From: Roseovarius litorisediminis
Lineage (GTDB): Bacteria; Pseudomonadota; Alphaproteobacteria; Rhodobacterales; Rhodobacteraceae
Length of the DNA stretch: 64,000 bases
Direction: 5' to 3'
NCBI RefSeq assembly: GCF_900172295.1
Contig: NZ_FWFL01000001.1
Span: 62,001 to 126,000, forward strand
The position numbers were made by a program, and so were the translations under genes. Positions 25,356 through 33,840 of the stretch are shown in pieces. Below the pieces are notes generated by a model. It ran no database searches. It saw only the letters and a program-made list of their open reading frames with translations, and was not told the origin of the DNA. Every line of letters begins with the position of its first letter. Position 1 is the first letter of the stretch.

Positions 25356-26115
25356 TCTGAACGCCTGCGCCGATCTGGTGCGCCGCGCCGATCCTGACAG
25401 GTTTCTGGCGGCCATGGCGGCCCCCGTCGCGGCTCGGCGCGTGCTGTTCCCGATCTATGCCTTCAATGTCGAAGTGGCGCGTGCGCCCTGGGTCACGGCC
25501 GAGCCGATGATTGCCGAAATGCGCCTGCAATGGTGGCGCGATGCACTTGACGAAATCGGGTCGGGCAAAGTCGTGCGGCGGCACGAGGTCGTGACACCTT
25601 TGGCCGATGTGCTGGAAGCCCAAGGCACTGAATTGCTGGATCAGCTGGTGGCGGCGCGCCGTTGGGACATCTATCGTGAGCCGTTTGAAGATACGGCGCA
25701 GTTCCGCGATTATCTGGATAGAACCGCGGCCAATCTGATGCTGGCCGCCGCCCGTCCGCTTGGCGAGGTTGATGCCGGTGTCATCCGCGACGCAGGCTTT
25801 GCCCATGGCCTTGCCAATTGGTTCCGCGCCATCCCGGCGCTGGAACGGGCAGGGCGTGTTCCGCTGACCGATGGCCGTCCCCAGGCGATTGTGGCGCTGG
25901 CAGAAGAGGGGCTTGACCGTCTGGCACGGGCCCGACGCGAGCGGGCCACGATCTCACGCCTGGCCGGTGCTGCGTTGCTGCCGCTTTGGCAAAGCGGCGC
26001 TTTGCTGCGTCAGGCACTGCAAGATCCATCGCGCGTGGCGGATGGGGTGCTTGGCCTGTCCCCGATCCGTAGCCGGACAGGCCTGTTGCTGCGTGCCACA
26101 ACAGGCCGCTGGTAA
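25342..26115 (+). CDS. Squalene/phytoene synthase-family protein (NDUFAF6-like)
   Basis: A 257-residue protein with the squalene/phytoene synthase fold, seen in CADLVRRADPDRFLAAM and the first active-site region MRLQWWRDALDEI (about residues 59-71). It matches the short branch that includes mitochondrial NDUFAF6, whose bacterial relatives accompany housekeeping genes and lack intact DxxxD prenyl-binding motifs. A true carotenoid or hopanoid role is therefore unlikely. It starts with GTG at 25342 inside the 3' end of cimA without its own good ribosome binding site, so translation probably depends on cimA. Confidence 0.7.
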   Translation: MLSDDLNACADLVRRADPDRFLAAMAAPVAARRVLFPIYAFNVEVARAPWVTAEPMIAEMRLQWWRDALDEIGSGKVVRRHEVVTPLADVLEAQGTELLDQLVAARRWDIYREPFEDTAQFRDYLDRTAANLMLAAARPLGEVDAGVIRDAGFAHGLANWFRAIPALERAGRVPLTDGRPQAIVALAEEGLDRLARARRERATISRLAGAALLPLWQSGALLRQALQDPSRVADGVLGLSPIRSRTGLLLRATTGRW

Positions 26116-26117
26116 CT

Positions 26118-26265
26118 GCTGTCAAACGGAGACGCCTGCGGCGTCACAGGTTTTGGGCGGCCACGCGGTGGCCGCGGAGGGCAGACGGCGTGGATCATTC
26201 TTAAGGTCGGTGGTGAGGAGAGGGCCGGTGCCTCCGGCGGGGATATTTGGGGCAAGAAGAAATGG
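26118..26265. repeat. Intergenic palindromic repeat, copy C and REP-like tail
   Basis: The region starts with CAAACGGAG, a GACGCC/GGCGTC hairpin and CAC, resembling copies A and B. A perfect GCGGCCAC/GTGGCCGC palindrome follows. The far end (26224-26265) has GCCGGTGCCTCCGGC then GGGGATATTTGGGGC, a motif also seen in altered form on the minus strand near 61305-61330. Two repeat modules are probably juxtaposed here. Confidence 0.5.
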
Positions 26266-26269
26266 CGGG

Positions 26270-27544
26270 TCAGTCCATCTCTTTTGGTCGCAGCATCAGC
26301 CAGATCAGCGCAGCCCCCGCCAGCACCAGAAAAGGCACCATCGCAAGATTGACCGAGGCCCAGCCATCCTGTGCATTTCCTCCTGAGCAGTTCATCAGCC
26401 CGCCCGAAGACAGAGAGGCCAGTGTCACCCCGCCAAAGACCAGCAGATCGTTCAGCCCCTGCATCCGGCCACGCTCGTGTGGTTCGTGGGCGCCGGCCAG
26501 CATTGTGGTGGCCCCGATAAAGCCGAAATTCCAGCCCAGCCCAAGCAGGATGAGGGCAATAAAGAAATTGCCAAGCTCTACGCCCTGTAGCGCTACAATC
26601 CCGGCACAGGTCAGGATCAGCAGCCCGAGACCGACGATCTTTTCCACACCGAAACGGGCAATCAGGTGGCCGGTAAAGAAGGACGGGGCGAACATGGCCA
26701 GCACATGGCCGGTCACGATATCGGCGGCATTGCCCTGGGTGAAACCGCAGCCGACCACGGCGAGAGGGGTTGATGTCATCACCAGATTCATCAGCGCATA
26801 GGACACCATCGCACAGATCACCGCCACGGCGATACGCGGTGTCTTGAGCAATTCCATGCGGGTGCGCCCGCGTGGCGTGTCGGCGGCTGGAGGGACGGGT
26901 TTGGGAATGTCGATAAAGAAGAACAGAAGTGAACCGATCAGGTTTATTGCCACAACAGCAAGATAGGTTCCCATAAACGGAACAATCAGGGCCTGGCTGG
27001 TGGCCTTGACCAGTTGCGGACCGATCACCGCACTGGCCAGCCCGCCTGCCATCACATAGGAGATCGCACGGGGGCGGAAATTTTCGCTGGCCGTATCGGC
27101 AGCCGCGAACCGGTAAAAACCCTGCGCCGACATGTAAATGCCGCTGATCAGGCTGCCCAGCAGGAAGATCGGAAAGGAGGCCAGATAGAGCCCGTACGCC
27201 GCGACTGAACCGCCCAGTGCGCCAGCCCCGGCGCCGATGAGGAACCCGGCTTTGCGGCCCCAGCGTTGCATGACGGCCGAGATCGGCGTCGCAGCCAGCA
27301 TCGAGCCCAGAACGATCAGTGAAATAGGCAGCGTGGCAAAACAGATATTCGTTGCCAGCGATTGCCCGGCCAGCCCGCCCACCACAAACATCATCGCCAT
27401 TTGCGAGCCCAGAAAAGCCTGGGCCAGAATCAAGACCAACACATTGCGTCGTGCGCGATTGTCATCAGATAACGGGGCCCGTCCGCGTCCTGACAAGGGG
27501 GCGGGGGCCTCGGTTGGCGGTCGAATGGAACTGGTATCGGTCAT
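26270..27544 (-). CDS. MFS transporter
   Basis: A 424-residue major facilitator with 12 predicted transmembrane helices. The first begins near residue 35 (VLVLILAQAFLGSQMAMMF), the loop between TM2 and TM3 carries MQRWGRKAGF (the basic motif A), and a cytoplasmic linker follows TM6 (about residue 205, PKPVPPAADTPRGRTRMEL). No substrate-specific motif stands out. I start at MTDTSSIRP (27544) because the upstream codons are poor. It faces cobB at its 5' end with 39 bp to the cobB stop on the same strand, so it may follow the cobalamin genes in a long transcript. Confidence 0.75.
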   Translation of the reverse strand: MTDTSSIRPPTEAPAPLSGRGRAPLSDDNRARRNVLVLILAQAFLGSQMAMMFVVGGLAGQSLATNICFATLPISLIVLGSMLAATPISAVMQRWGRKAGFLIGAGAGALGGSVAAYGLYLASFPIFLLGSLISGIYMSAQGFYRFAAADTASENFRPRAISYVMAGGLASAVIGPQLVKATSQALIVPFMGTYLAVVAINLIGSLLFFFIDIPKPVPPAADTPRGRTRMELLKTPRIAVAVICAMVSYALMNLVMTSTPLAVVGCGFTQGNAADIVTGHVLAMFAPSFFTGHLIARFGVEKIVGLGLLILTCAGIVALQGVELGNFFIALILLGLGWNFGFIGATTMLAGAHEPHERGRMQGLNDLLVFGGVTLASLSSGGLMNCSGGNAQDGWASVNLAMVPFLVLAGAALIWLMLRPKEMD

Positions 27545-27583
27545 TCGCCAACTGCTAGCGTCACGGCGTAGGGCCTGCAAGCG

Positions 27584-28852
27584 CTATTGGGCAGTATCAA
27601 TCAGATGCGCAAAAGAGCCGTAGACGCGCCCCTTTGCCAGCCCCATATCGGGCAGGGCCACTCCTTCGGCATCGCGTGCTGCAAAAAGCGGCGCACCTTC
27701 GGCCCGAAGCGTGCTGGCATAGTGAAATTCATGACCCTTCAGAGCCGCCTTGAATGGGCCGGTCAGCGGTGTGAGGTGACGATAGCCCAGATGCAGGTGG
27801 CGTTCGGCAAAACTGGTCTCTAGTCCCAGCAGGCCGGCCATGGCGTGGTCTGTTCCTTCTGCATCTTTCAGACCCTCACCTAACACCATGTATCCGCCGC
27901 ATTCTCCATATATGTCAGCAACTAATGAGGCTTTCCTCAGGCTTGACATAAAGTGTGAAGCCGCCGCAAGCGTCGCGGCGTGTAATTCCGGATAGCCGCC
28001 CGGCAGGAAAACGAAACCGGCCTCGGGTACAGGTTCATCCGCCAGTGGTGAGAAAAACCGAAGCTCGGCCCCTGCAGCCTTCCAATCTTCCAGCAGATGC
28101 GGATAGGCAAAGGCGAATGCCCGGTCTCGTGCCACGGCAATGACCTGCGCGGGCGGGTCCTGTCGAGGCGCGCCGCCCTCGTGGGGCAGCGGCACGGCCA
28201 GAGACATCAGCGCCTTGCGGTCCAGTGTTGTGGCCAATGCATCGGCGGCGCGGTTCAGAAAGGCCTCAAGATCGGGGCGCTCTTCGGCCTGAACCAGCCC
28301 CAGGTGGCGCGAAGGCTGTTTCAGCCCGGCGTCGCGCCGTAGCGCCGCCAGAACCGGCAGGCCAAGCGGGGCCAGGGCACGGCGCAGCATTGTCTCGTGC
28401 CGGTCAGACCCAACGCTGTTCAGAATCACACCGGCCAGGCGCACATTCGGGTCATGTGCTGCAAACCCGGCCACCAGCGGAGCAACCGATCCGGCCATGC
28501 GCCCGGCATCCACCACCAGAACCACCGGCAGCGCCAGATTGCGCGCCAGATCAGCCACCGCACCTCGACCATCAGGCGGTGCCCCGTCAAACAGGCCCAT
28601 CGCGCCTTCGATGATCAAAAGACCGTCACCTGCGGCCAGATCCCGTATGCGCTCGGGCGTCATCGCCCAGGCATCCAGATTGGGGCAGGGCGCGCCGCAG
28701 GCGGCCTCGTGAAATCGGGGGTCGATATAATCGGGCCCTGATTTGGCGCCGCGCACCGATACACCCTCACGGGTAAGCAGCCGCAACAACGCCAGAGTGA
28801 TCGTGGTTTTGCCCGAACCCGAGCTTGGGGCGGCAATAATCAGCCCGCTCAT
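27584..28852 (-). CDS. cobB: Cobyrinate a,c-diamide synthase (CobB/CbiA)
   Basis: A 422-residue enzyme that amidates the a and c side chains of (hydrogeno)byrinic acid using glutamine and ATP. The N-terminal P-loop APSSGSGKTTI (residues 8-18) starts an ATPase domain related to dethiobiotin synthetase, and the C-terminal class I glutaminase-like domain carries the nucleophile in YGECGGYMVLGEGL. Its start overlaps the cobA stop by 4 bp (ATGA), so the two are translationally coupled. The presence of CobA, CobK and CobD in the window supports CobB of the aerobic route. Confidence 0.9.
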   Translation of the reverse strand: MSGLIIAAPSSGSGKTTITLALLRLLTREGVSVRGAKSGPDYIDPRFHEAACGAPCPNLDAWAMTPERIRDLAAGDGLLIIEGAMGLFDGAPPDGRGAVADLARNLALPVVLVVDAGRMAGSVAPLVAGFAAHDPNVRLAGVILNSVGSDRHETMLRRALAPLGLPVLAALRRDAGLKQPSRHLGLVQAEERPDLEAFLNRAADALATTLDRKALMSLAVPLPHEGGAPRQDPPAQVIAVARDRAFAFAYPHLLEDWKAAGAELRFFSPLADEPVPEAGFVFLPGGYPELHAATLAAASHFMSSLRKASLVADIYGECGGYMVLGEGLKDAEGTDHAMAGLLGLETSFAERHLHLGYRHLTPLTGPFKAALKGHEFHYASTLRAEGAPLFAARDAEGVALPDMGLAKGRVYGSFAHLIDTAQ

Positions 28853-29700
28853 GACGCCTCGGCAGGGCGTCCGCGTCCAAGTGGGTCAAGGTTTCTGGGG
28901 GAATCTCCCGCCATCATGCCTTGCCAGTCCAGTACTTGACGCATCAGGACAGATCGCCCGACACACAGGATCGCAGGCGGCTCCAGTCCGCTGTTGGCGA
29001 TGTCCGAGGCCATGCGCCCCAGTGTTGTCTCGAGCACTTGCTGATCCGGCGTTGTGGCTGCGCAAACTACGGCGCAGGGCTCATCCGCTGGGCGACCTGC
29101 GTCCAACAACGCTGTGCTTATCCGCTCGACATGTTTCATGCCCATGTAGATCACCAGTACCTGACTGCCTTGCGCAATAGCGCGCCAGTTCAGGGAGGAG
29201 GGCGTTTCACCCGATTGGTCGTGTCCGGTTACAAAGGTCACCGATTGGTTCACATCGCGGTGGGTTACCGGAATGCCCGCATAGGCCAGCCCGCCGATGC
29301 CCGCGCTGATGCCGGGAATAATTCGGACGGGTACGCCGTGCTGTACCAGCGTCTGCGCCTCTTCTCCTCCGCGGCCAAACACAAACGGATCGCCGCCTTT
29401 CAAGCGCAACACCCGCTTGCCCTCTTTCGCCATGTCCACCAACTGAAGCGAGATATCGCGCTGTTTGGCCGAAGGTTTGCCGCCGCGTTTGCCCGCGTAG
29501 ACATGTTCGGCCTGCGGGGCCCAGTTCAGAATGTCCTCTTGCACCAGCGCGTCATAGATAACCACATCAGCCTGCCGCAGCGCATTGAGCGCATGCAGGG
29601 TCAGCAATCCCGAATCGCCCGGACCGGCACCGCACAACCATACCCATCCGGGCAGCAGTTCGGGCCATTGCCCGTTGGGTAGGGAAGGTGAGTCGTTCAT
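28849..29700 (-). CDS. cobA: Uroporphyrinogen-III C-methyltransferase
   Basis: A 283-residue SUMT that adds methyl groups at C2 and C7 of uroporphyrinogen III, making precorrin-2 for cobalamin (and siroheme). The family motifs are complete: VWLCGAGPGDSGLLTL, ADVVIYDALV, GGDPFVFGRGGEEA and MGMKHVERI. It lacks the NAD-dependent dehydrogenase fusion seen in CysG. It is divergent from cbiD over about 220 bp and overlaps cobB by 4 bp. I find no cobalamin riboswitch in the shared upstream region. Confidence 0.92.
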   Translation of the reverse strand: MNDSPSLPNGQWPELLPGWVWLCGAGPGDSGLLTLHALNALRQADVVIYDALVQEDILNWAPQAEHVYAGKRGGKPSAKQRDISLQLVDMAKEGKRVLRLKGGDPFVFGRGGEEAQTLVQHGVPVRIIPGISAGIGGLAYAGIPVTHRDVNQSVTFVTGHDQSGETPSSLNWRAIAQGSQVLVIYMGMKHVERISTALLDAGRPADEPCAVVCAATTPDQQVLETTLGRMASDIANSGLEPPAILCVGRSVLMRQVLDWQGMMAGDSPRNLDPLGRGRPAEAS

Positions 29701-29878
29701 TCCCTCTATATGCCGTTTCGGCAGCTATTGGAAAAGGTCGCAAACGACTTTGGTGACCCCGGTCTGCGACATCGGAGGCCCGACTGAACGTTGCTGCGCG
29801 CATTTTGTGCAAAACCCACCTGTAAACTGTGAAGACCCTACATAATTTCAGTGGGGCGTTGCATCGCGAAATTGGTAA

Positions 29879-29907
29879 TTGGCCTTGCCCGTGAGCGTGC
29901 CTATAGT
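29879..29907 (+). promoter_or_regulatory. Promoter of the cbiD operon
   Basis: TTGGCC (29879-29884) and TATAGT (29902-29907) are spaced 17 bp. The expected start at about 29914 leaves only four bases before the cbiD ATG at 29918, which has no ribosome binding site, so this operon may be initiated from a leaderless mRNA. Confidence 0.6.
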
Positions 29908-29917
29908 CCGCCCTGAG

Positions 29918-30964
29918 ATGAGCCGGAAACCCGATACCCCTCTGCGCCGCGGCTGGACCACCGGCGCTTGTGCCACGGCTGCTACGCGCGCCGCGCTGAT
30001 GATGCTGTGGGGCGAAGGTCGCCCGGATCGGGTGCGCATAACCTTGCCCAAAGGCGAACGGCCAGAGTTTGAGATTTCACGTTCGGATCAGGGGGATAAC
30101 TGGGCCGAGGCTGGCGTGATCAAGGACGCGGGCGACGACCCTGACGTGACCCATGGCGCATTGATCCTGGCCCGCGTTACGCCGTCCAGCGGCGGTATAA
30201 TTTTCCGCGCTGGCACGGGCGTTGGTACGGTCACCATGCCCGGTCTGCCCATCCCTCCGGGCGAGCCTGCGATCAACCCGGTGCCACGTCAGATGTTGAC
30301 AGACACGGTCACCGAAATGGCGGCCCGTCTGGGTCAAGCCCCTGAAATTGAAATAACAATTTCTGTTCCCAACGGGGCGAAACTGGCCCGCCAAACATGG
30401 AATCCCCGGCTTGGCATCAAAGGTGGCCTGTCAATTTTGGGTACAACAGGCATCGTGCGCCCGTTCTCTTGTGCGGCCTGGATCGCCTCGATTCACCGCG
30501 GGATCGACGTGGCCCGCGCCGATGGTCTGACACATGTTGCTGGCTGCACCGGATCGACCAGCGAAAAGGCGGTTCAGGATCTGTACGGCCTTCCGGATCA
30601 CGCCATGCTGGACATGGGAGATTTTGCCGGGGGGTTGTTGAAATATCTTGCGAAACATCCCGTGCCGCATATCACCATCGGGGGCGGAATCGGCAAGATG
30701 ACCAAGCTGGCCCAGGGCGCGCGTGATTTGCATTCGGGCAGAAGTCAGGTGGATTTTGATGCCTTGGCTTCCACATTGGACATTCCGGAAATAAAATACA
30801 TGAATACAGCGCTTCAAGTATATGAAAATGCACGGGAAAAAATGGCATATTGGGTTGCCGAAAATGCCCTGGCCCAAGTGCGCTCGATGCTCCCCGAGTG
30901 CGTCACTGCCGACACGGTAGTGATCGACCGCAAGGGCACTATTGTTGCAAGGGCAGGTGCATGA
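29918..30964 (+). CDS. cbiD: Cobalt-precorrin-5B C1-methyltransferase
   Basis: A 348-residue CbiD: TTGACATAATRAAL at the N terminus, SVPNGAKLARQTWNPRLGI in the middle and the glycine-rich HITIGGGIGKMTKLAQGARDLHSGRS near residue 250. CbiD methylates C1 in the anaerobic-type cobalamin route; here it accompanies CobA, CobB and CobK, so it presumably replaces CobF. The ATG at 29918 is favoured by the promoter spacing over an upstream TTG at 29879. It heads a plus-strand operon in which every gene overlaps the next by 4 bp. Confidence 0.92.
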   Translation: MSRKPDTPLRRGWTTGACATAATRAALMMLWGEGRPDRVRITLPKGERPEFEISRSDQGDNWAEAGVIKDAGDDPDVTHGALILARVTPSSGGIIFRAGTGVGTVTMPGLPIPPGEPAINPVPRQMLTDTVTEMAARLGQAPEIEITISVPNGAKLARQTWNPRLGIKGGLSILGTTGIVRPFSCAAWIASIHRGIDVARADGLTHVAGCTGSTSEKAVQDLYGLPDHAMLDMGDFAGGLLKYLAKHPVPHITIGGGIGKMTKLAQGARDLHSGRSQVDFDALASTLDIPEIKYMNTALQVYENAREKMAYWVAENALAQVRSMLPECVTADTVVIDRKGTIVARAGA

Positions 30965-31689
30965 CGTTGTTGTTGCTGGCAGGCACAGGTGAGGCCCAAC
31001 AGATCGCCCGAACGCTGACCGAGTGGGGCACCGATGCTATTGCATCGCTTGCCGGGGCAACCCGGAGCCCACGCACGATTGGGCTGCCCACAAGAATTGG
31101 TGGGTTTGGCGGTGATGACGGGTTTTGTGCTTATCTGCACGAGAAGGGTATTACCGCGGTTCTGGATGCCACACACCCGTTTGCTCATCAAATCTCTGCC
31201 CGTACGGCCCGCATTTGCAGACACGAAGGTATTCCCTATTGCCAGCTTTTGCGCCTGGAATGGCGCCCCGGGCCGAAAGATCAATGGATATTCATCGACA
31301 GGGAAGAGGATGTCGCCTGCCACATCCCATCGGGATCAAATGTTTTTTTGGCAACCGGACGTCAAACCCTGGATCGGTTTGCCAACCTTGGTACATGCCG
31401 CCTGACCTGTCGCCAGATTGATCCACCTGACCGCCCTTTTCCCTTTCCCAACGGGGAATTTCTGGTGGGTCGCCCGCCCTTTTCGGTTGAGGAAGAACGC
31501 GAATTATTCAGGAAACTCAAGATCGACTGGCTGGTGGTCAAGAACGCAGGTGGTGACGCACCGCGCACCAAACTAACTGCGGCGCGTGAATTGGGCATTC
31601 GCGTCGCCATGATCAATCGCCCGCCTCAGCCCGAAGCTTTCAGGGTTCGCACGATTCAAGAGGCGCTGGATTGGGTGGCCGCCTTGTGA
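30961..31689 (+). CDS. cobK: Precorrin-6A reductase
   Basis: A 242-residue NAD(P)H-dependent reductase of the CobK/CbiJ family: TLLLLAGTGEAQQIAR at the nucleotide-binding N terminus, VLDATHPFAHQISART near residue 60, and LVVKNAGGDAPRTKLTAARELGI near 195. It reduces precorrin-6A to dihydro-precorrin-6. Its ATG at 30961 overlaps the cbiD stop (ATGA), and its stop overlaps the next start (GTGA). It acts directly after the CbiD-dependent methylation, so the gene pair is functionally consecutive. Confidence 0.92.
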   Translation: MTLLLLAGTGEAQQIARTLTEWGTDAIASLAGATRSPRTIGLPTRIGGFGGDDGFCAYLHEKGITAVLDATHPFAHQISARTARICRHEGIPYCQLLRLEWRPGPKDQWIFIDREEDVACHIPSGSNVFLATGRQTLDRFANLGTCRLTCRQIDPPDRPFPFPNGEFLVGRPPFSVEEERELFRKLKIDWLVVKNAGGDAPRTKLTAARELGIRVAMINRPPQPEAFRVRTIQEALDWVAAL

Positions 31690-32315
31690 TCGGCCGTGTC
31701 ATTGAAACCGCTGAAGATCTTGAAGAAGGTATGTCGCATCTTGGCGCTCAATGCCCGCGCCTTGCCCGGGCTTATACGCAGACCGGTCGGCTTCCGCTCA
31801 GACGCAGACCAGATGGGTTTGAGCAGCTATTAAGCGCGATTGTCAGCCAGCAGGTCAGTGTGGCCTCAGCCAGTGCCATCTGGGGCAGGATGACAACGGC
31901 AGGGCTGACCACACGACCTCAGATCGTCGCCGCCAGCGATGATGATTTGCGGGCTGTGGGTCTGAGCCGTCAGAAAATCCGATACACGCGCGCGCTGTGT
32001 GACGCCGGCATCAATTATGCTGCTTTGAGAAACGCGCCGAATGAAGAGGTGATCGCAACCCTCATCCAGGTACCCGGCATCGGTACATGGACGGCCGAGA
32101 TTTACTCCATGTTCAGCCTTGGTCGCGCCGATGTGTTTGCCCCCGGCGATCTTGCCCTGCAGGAAGCCGTGCGAATTCTGTATGACTTGCCGGATCGGCC
32201 AAATGAGCGGGCTCTGCGGCAGATGGCCGAACAATGGAACCCCTGGAGATCGGTTGCCGCGCGGCTTTTATGGGCTTACTACCGTCTGACGAAGGATCGG
32301 GAAGGGATAAGATGA
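31686..32315 (+). CDS. DNA-3-methyladenine glycosylase, AlkA type
   Basis: A 209-residue helix-hairpin-helix glycosylase. The HhH element VPGIGTWTAEIYSMF (about residues 119-133) precedes the catalytic-Asp region DVFAPGDLALQEAV, and QLLSAIVSQQVSVASA forms an earlier helix. It removes alkylated purines and starts base-excision repair. It begins with GTG at 31686, overlapping the cobK stop by 4 bp, and its own stop overlaps the downstream esterase. A DNA repair gene translationally coupled to a cobalamin operon is odd, and its expression would depend on the cbiD promoter unless an internal promoter exists. Confidence 0.88.
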   Translation: MIGRVIETAEDLEEGMSHLGAQCPRLARAYTQTGRLPLRRRPDGFEQLLSAIVSQQVSVASASAIWGRMTTAGLTTRPQIVAASDDDLRAVGLSRQKIRYTRALCDAGINYAALRNAPNEEVIATLIQVPGIGTWTAEIYSMFSLGRADVFAPGDLALQEAVRILYDLPDRPNERALRQMAEQWNPWRSVAARLLWAYYRLTKDREGIR

Positions 32316-32977
32316 CACGTGTTTTGCAAGCAGGCCGCAAAGGCCCTCTTTCGGGGACGACCCGATCCGTTGTGGTTTTTTTGCATGGATATGGCGCCAA
32401 TGGTGCTGATTTGATAGGGCTGGCCGACCCTTTGGAGGAGCATCTGCCAGACACTTTGTTTGTGGCCCCGGATGCACCCGAGACAATCCCGGGCATGCCC
32501 ATGGGGCTACAGTGGTTTCCGATTCCGTGGATTGACGGCTCGTCCGAGGAAGAGGCCGAACGGGGATTAATAGCCGCGGCAAAAGATCTGAATGCCTTTC
32601 TTGATGCGTTGATGGTGGACGAGGATGTTCTGCCCGAACAGGTGGTGATTTTTGGCTTTAGTCAGGGCACGATGATGGCCCTGCATGTGGCCCCGCGTCG
32701 GGAAGATGCCGTGGCAGGTGTCGTCGCTTTTTCCGGGCGGCTTTTGTCACCGGAGCTTCTGAAAGATGAGGCGATCAGCAAACCGCCGGTTCTTTTGGTG
32801 CATGGTGATGCAGATGATGTGGTGCCCGTGCAATCCCTGCCACAGGCTGCCGAGGCACTGCAGAACGCTGGCTGGCAGGATGTCTACGCCCATGTGATGA
32901 AAGGTACAGCCCACGGCATTGCCCCAGATGGGTTGTCGGTAGCGCTGGCCTTTATGCGCGACAAACTGGGGCTTTAA
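32312..32977 (+). CDS. Phospholipase/carboxylesterase (alpha/beta hydrolase)
   Basis: A 221-residue alpha/beta hydrolase of the phospholipase/carboxylesterase family. The oxyanion region is VVVFLHGYGANGADL, the nucleophile Ser lies in IFGFSQGTMMAL (near residue 116), the catalytic Asp in VHGDADDVVPV, and the His in KGTAHGIAPDGL. Substrates for this family range from acyl-protein thioesters to small esters; the sequence does not decide. It ends the four-gene operon, followed within 12 bp by repeat copy B, which may act as a transcript end. Confidence 0.88.
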   Translation: MTRVLQAGRKGPLSGTTRSVVVFLHGYGANGADLIGLADPLEEHLPDTLFVAPDAPETIPGMPMGLQWFPIPWIDGSSEEEAERGLIAAAKDLNAFLDALMVDEDVLPEQVVIFGFSQGTMMALHVAPRREDAVAGVVAFSGRLLSPELLKDEAISKPPVLLVHGDADDVVPVQSLPQAAEALQNAGWQDVYAHVMKGTAHGIAPDGLSVALAFMRDKLGL

Positions 32978-32988
32978 CCCGCACCAGC

Positions 32989-33070
32989 GGTGGTTTTTAA
33001 GAATGGAGCGCGCCTTTGGCGCGCACATTTTTGTCTCGTCATCGGCCTGTGGCCGCTTCCTCGGGGGCGG
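32989..33070. repeat. Intergenic palindromic repeat, copy B
   Basis: GCGGTGGTTTTT, GGAG, a GCGCGCC...GGCGCGC hairpin, GTCTCGTCAT, a CGGCCTGTGGCCG palindrome and CCTCGGGG follow in the same order as copy A at 17860-17940. The hairpin arms differ but keep complementarity, as expected of a mobile or transcribed palindromic unit. It sits directly after the esterase stop. Confidence 0.6.
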
Positions 33071-33144
33071 GCAGATATAAAAATTTATTGGTGCAGGGGT
33101 GATGACTTCGCCGGGACAAGTTCAGTTGCTCTGGCGCGACGCGA

Positions 33145-33576
33145 TCACTCCCACAGGCGGGGCTCGGCCATTTCAAGAGAATTGCCGGCCGGGTCGCGGA
33201 AGTAGATTGAGCGTGCGCCATTCGGCCATGTGAAATTGGACTCGATCGGGTAACCTGCTGCCTCAAGCCTTTTGCGCCAGGCCGCAATTTCTGTAGCGCT
33301 GACGGCGAAGCACAGATGCCCGGGCCCGCGCGCTCCGTGTCCAGGAACCTGCAGGCGCGGATTGGAAGAGCCCCCAACGGTGGCGCGTGGGTCAAAGATC
33401 AGCAGGATCGTTGTGCCAACGCGATAAAAAATATGCCGTCCGTCAACGCGCGCCAACTCGGGCAGACCAAGGACCGTGCCATAGAAATCAGCGGCAGCGT
33501 CCAGATCATTCGCGTAGAGCGCGGCCTCAAGAACCGCGACGGGGCTTGGGGCGGAGGGAAGAGAATCATTGGACAT
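33145..33576 (-). CDS. VOC/glyoxalase-family protein
   Basis: A 143-residue vicinal oxygen chelate protein: VLEAALYANDLDAAADFYGTVLG begins the first module, GARGPGHLCFAV the second, and SIYFRDPAGNSLEMAEP the end. Metal-ligand candidates are a His in GPGHLCF and Glu in NSLEMAE. It resembles glyoxalase/bleomycin-resistance homologues of unknown substrate. It is unrelated in operon to the SoxR-linked VOC gene at 21.6 kb and shares only the fold. It stands alone on the minus strand. Confidence 0.8.
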   Translation of the reverse strand: MSNDSLPSAPSPVAVLEAALYANDLDAAADFYGTVLGLPELARVDGRHIFYRVGTTILLIFDPRATVGGSSNPRLQVPGHGARGPGHLCFAVSATEIAAWRKRLEAAGYPIESNFTWPNGARSIYFRDPAGNSLEMAEPRLWE

Positions 33577-33734
33577 GGGCTAAGTGTATGAGGTGTAAGT
33601 CGTTTGTACAAAATTGATGGCGAAGTTTTGCAGGTATCGAAAGGTGAAAGCGCTTTTCGCCAAGCCGGGCTCAGTCACCAGATTGCCACGATATCACTCT
33701 TTCTGCTGCTCAACATGTGCCCCAATATACCGTC

Positions 33735-33762
33735 TTGCCAGAGGTAAAACACGATATATAGT
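33735..33762 (+). promoter_or_regulatory. Promoter of the HNH gene
   Basis: TTGCCA (33735-33740) and TATAGT (33757-33762) are separated by 16 bp, about 78 bp before the HNH start. No plus-strand gene lies directly upstream, so this is the likely primary promoter. Confidence 0.5.
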
Positions 33763-33840
33763 GGGCCTTGTGGGTGGGGCATGGGTGCCCGCGCCGATAC
33801 CGGAACGTAGCAGCAGTCTGGGCAGAGGCACAGGAGTGGT

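Noticed and set aside
29700-29918. Possible cobalamin riboswitch between cobA and cbiD
   Set aside because: No B12-box-like conserved core was found on either strand and the space to each start is short.
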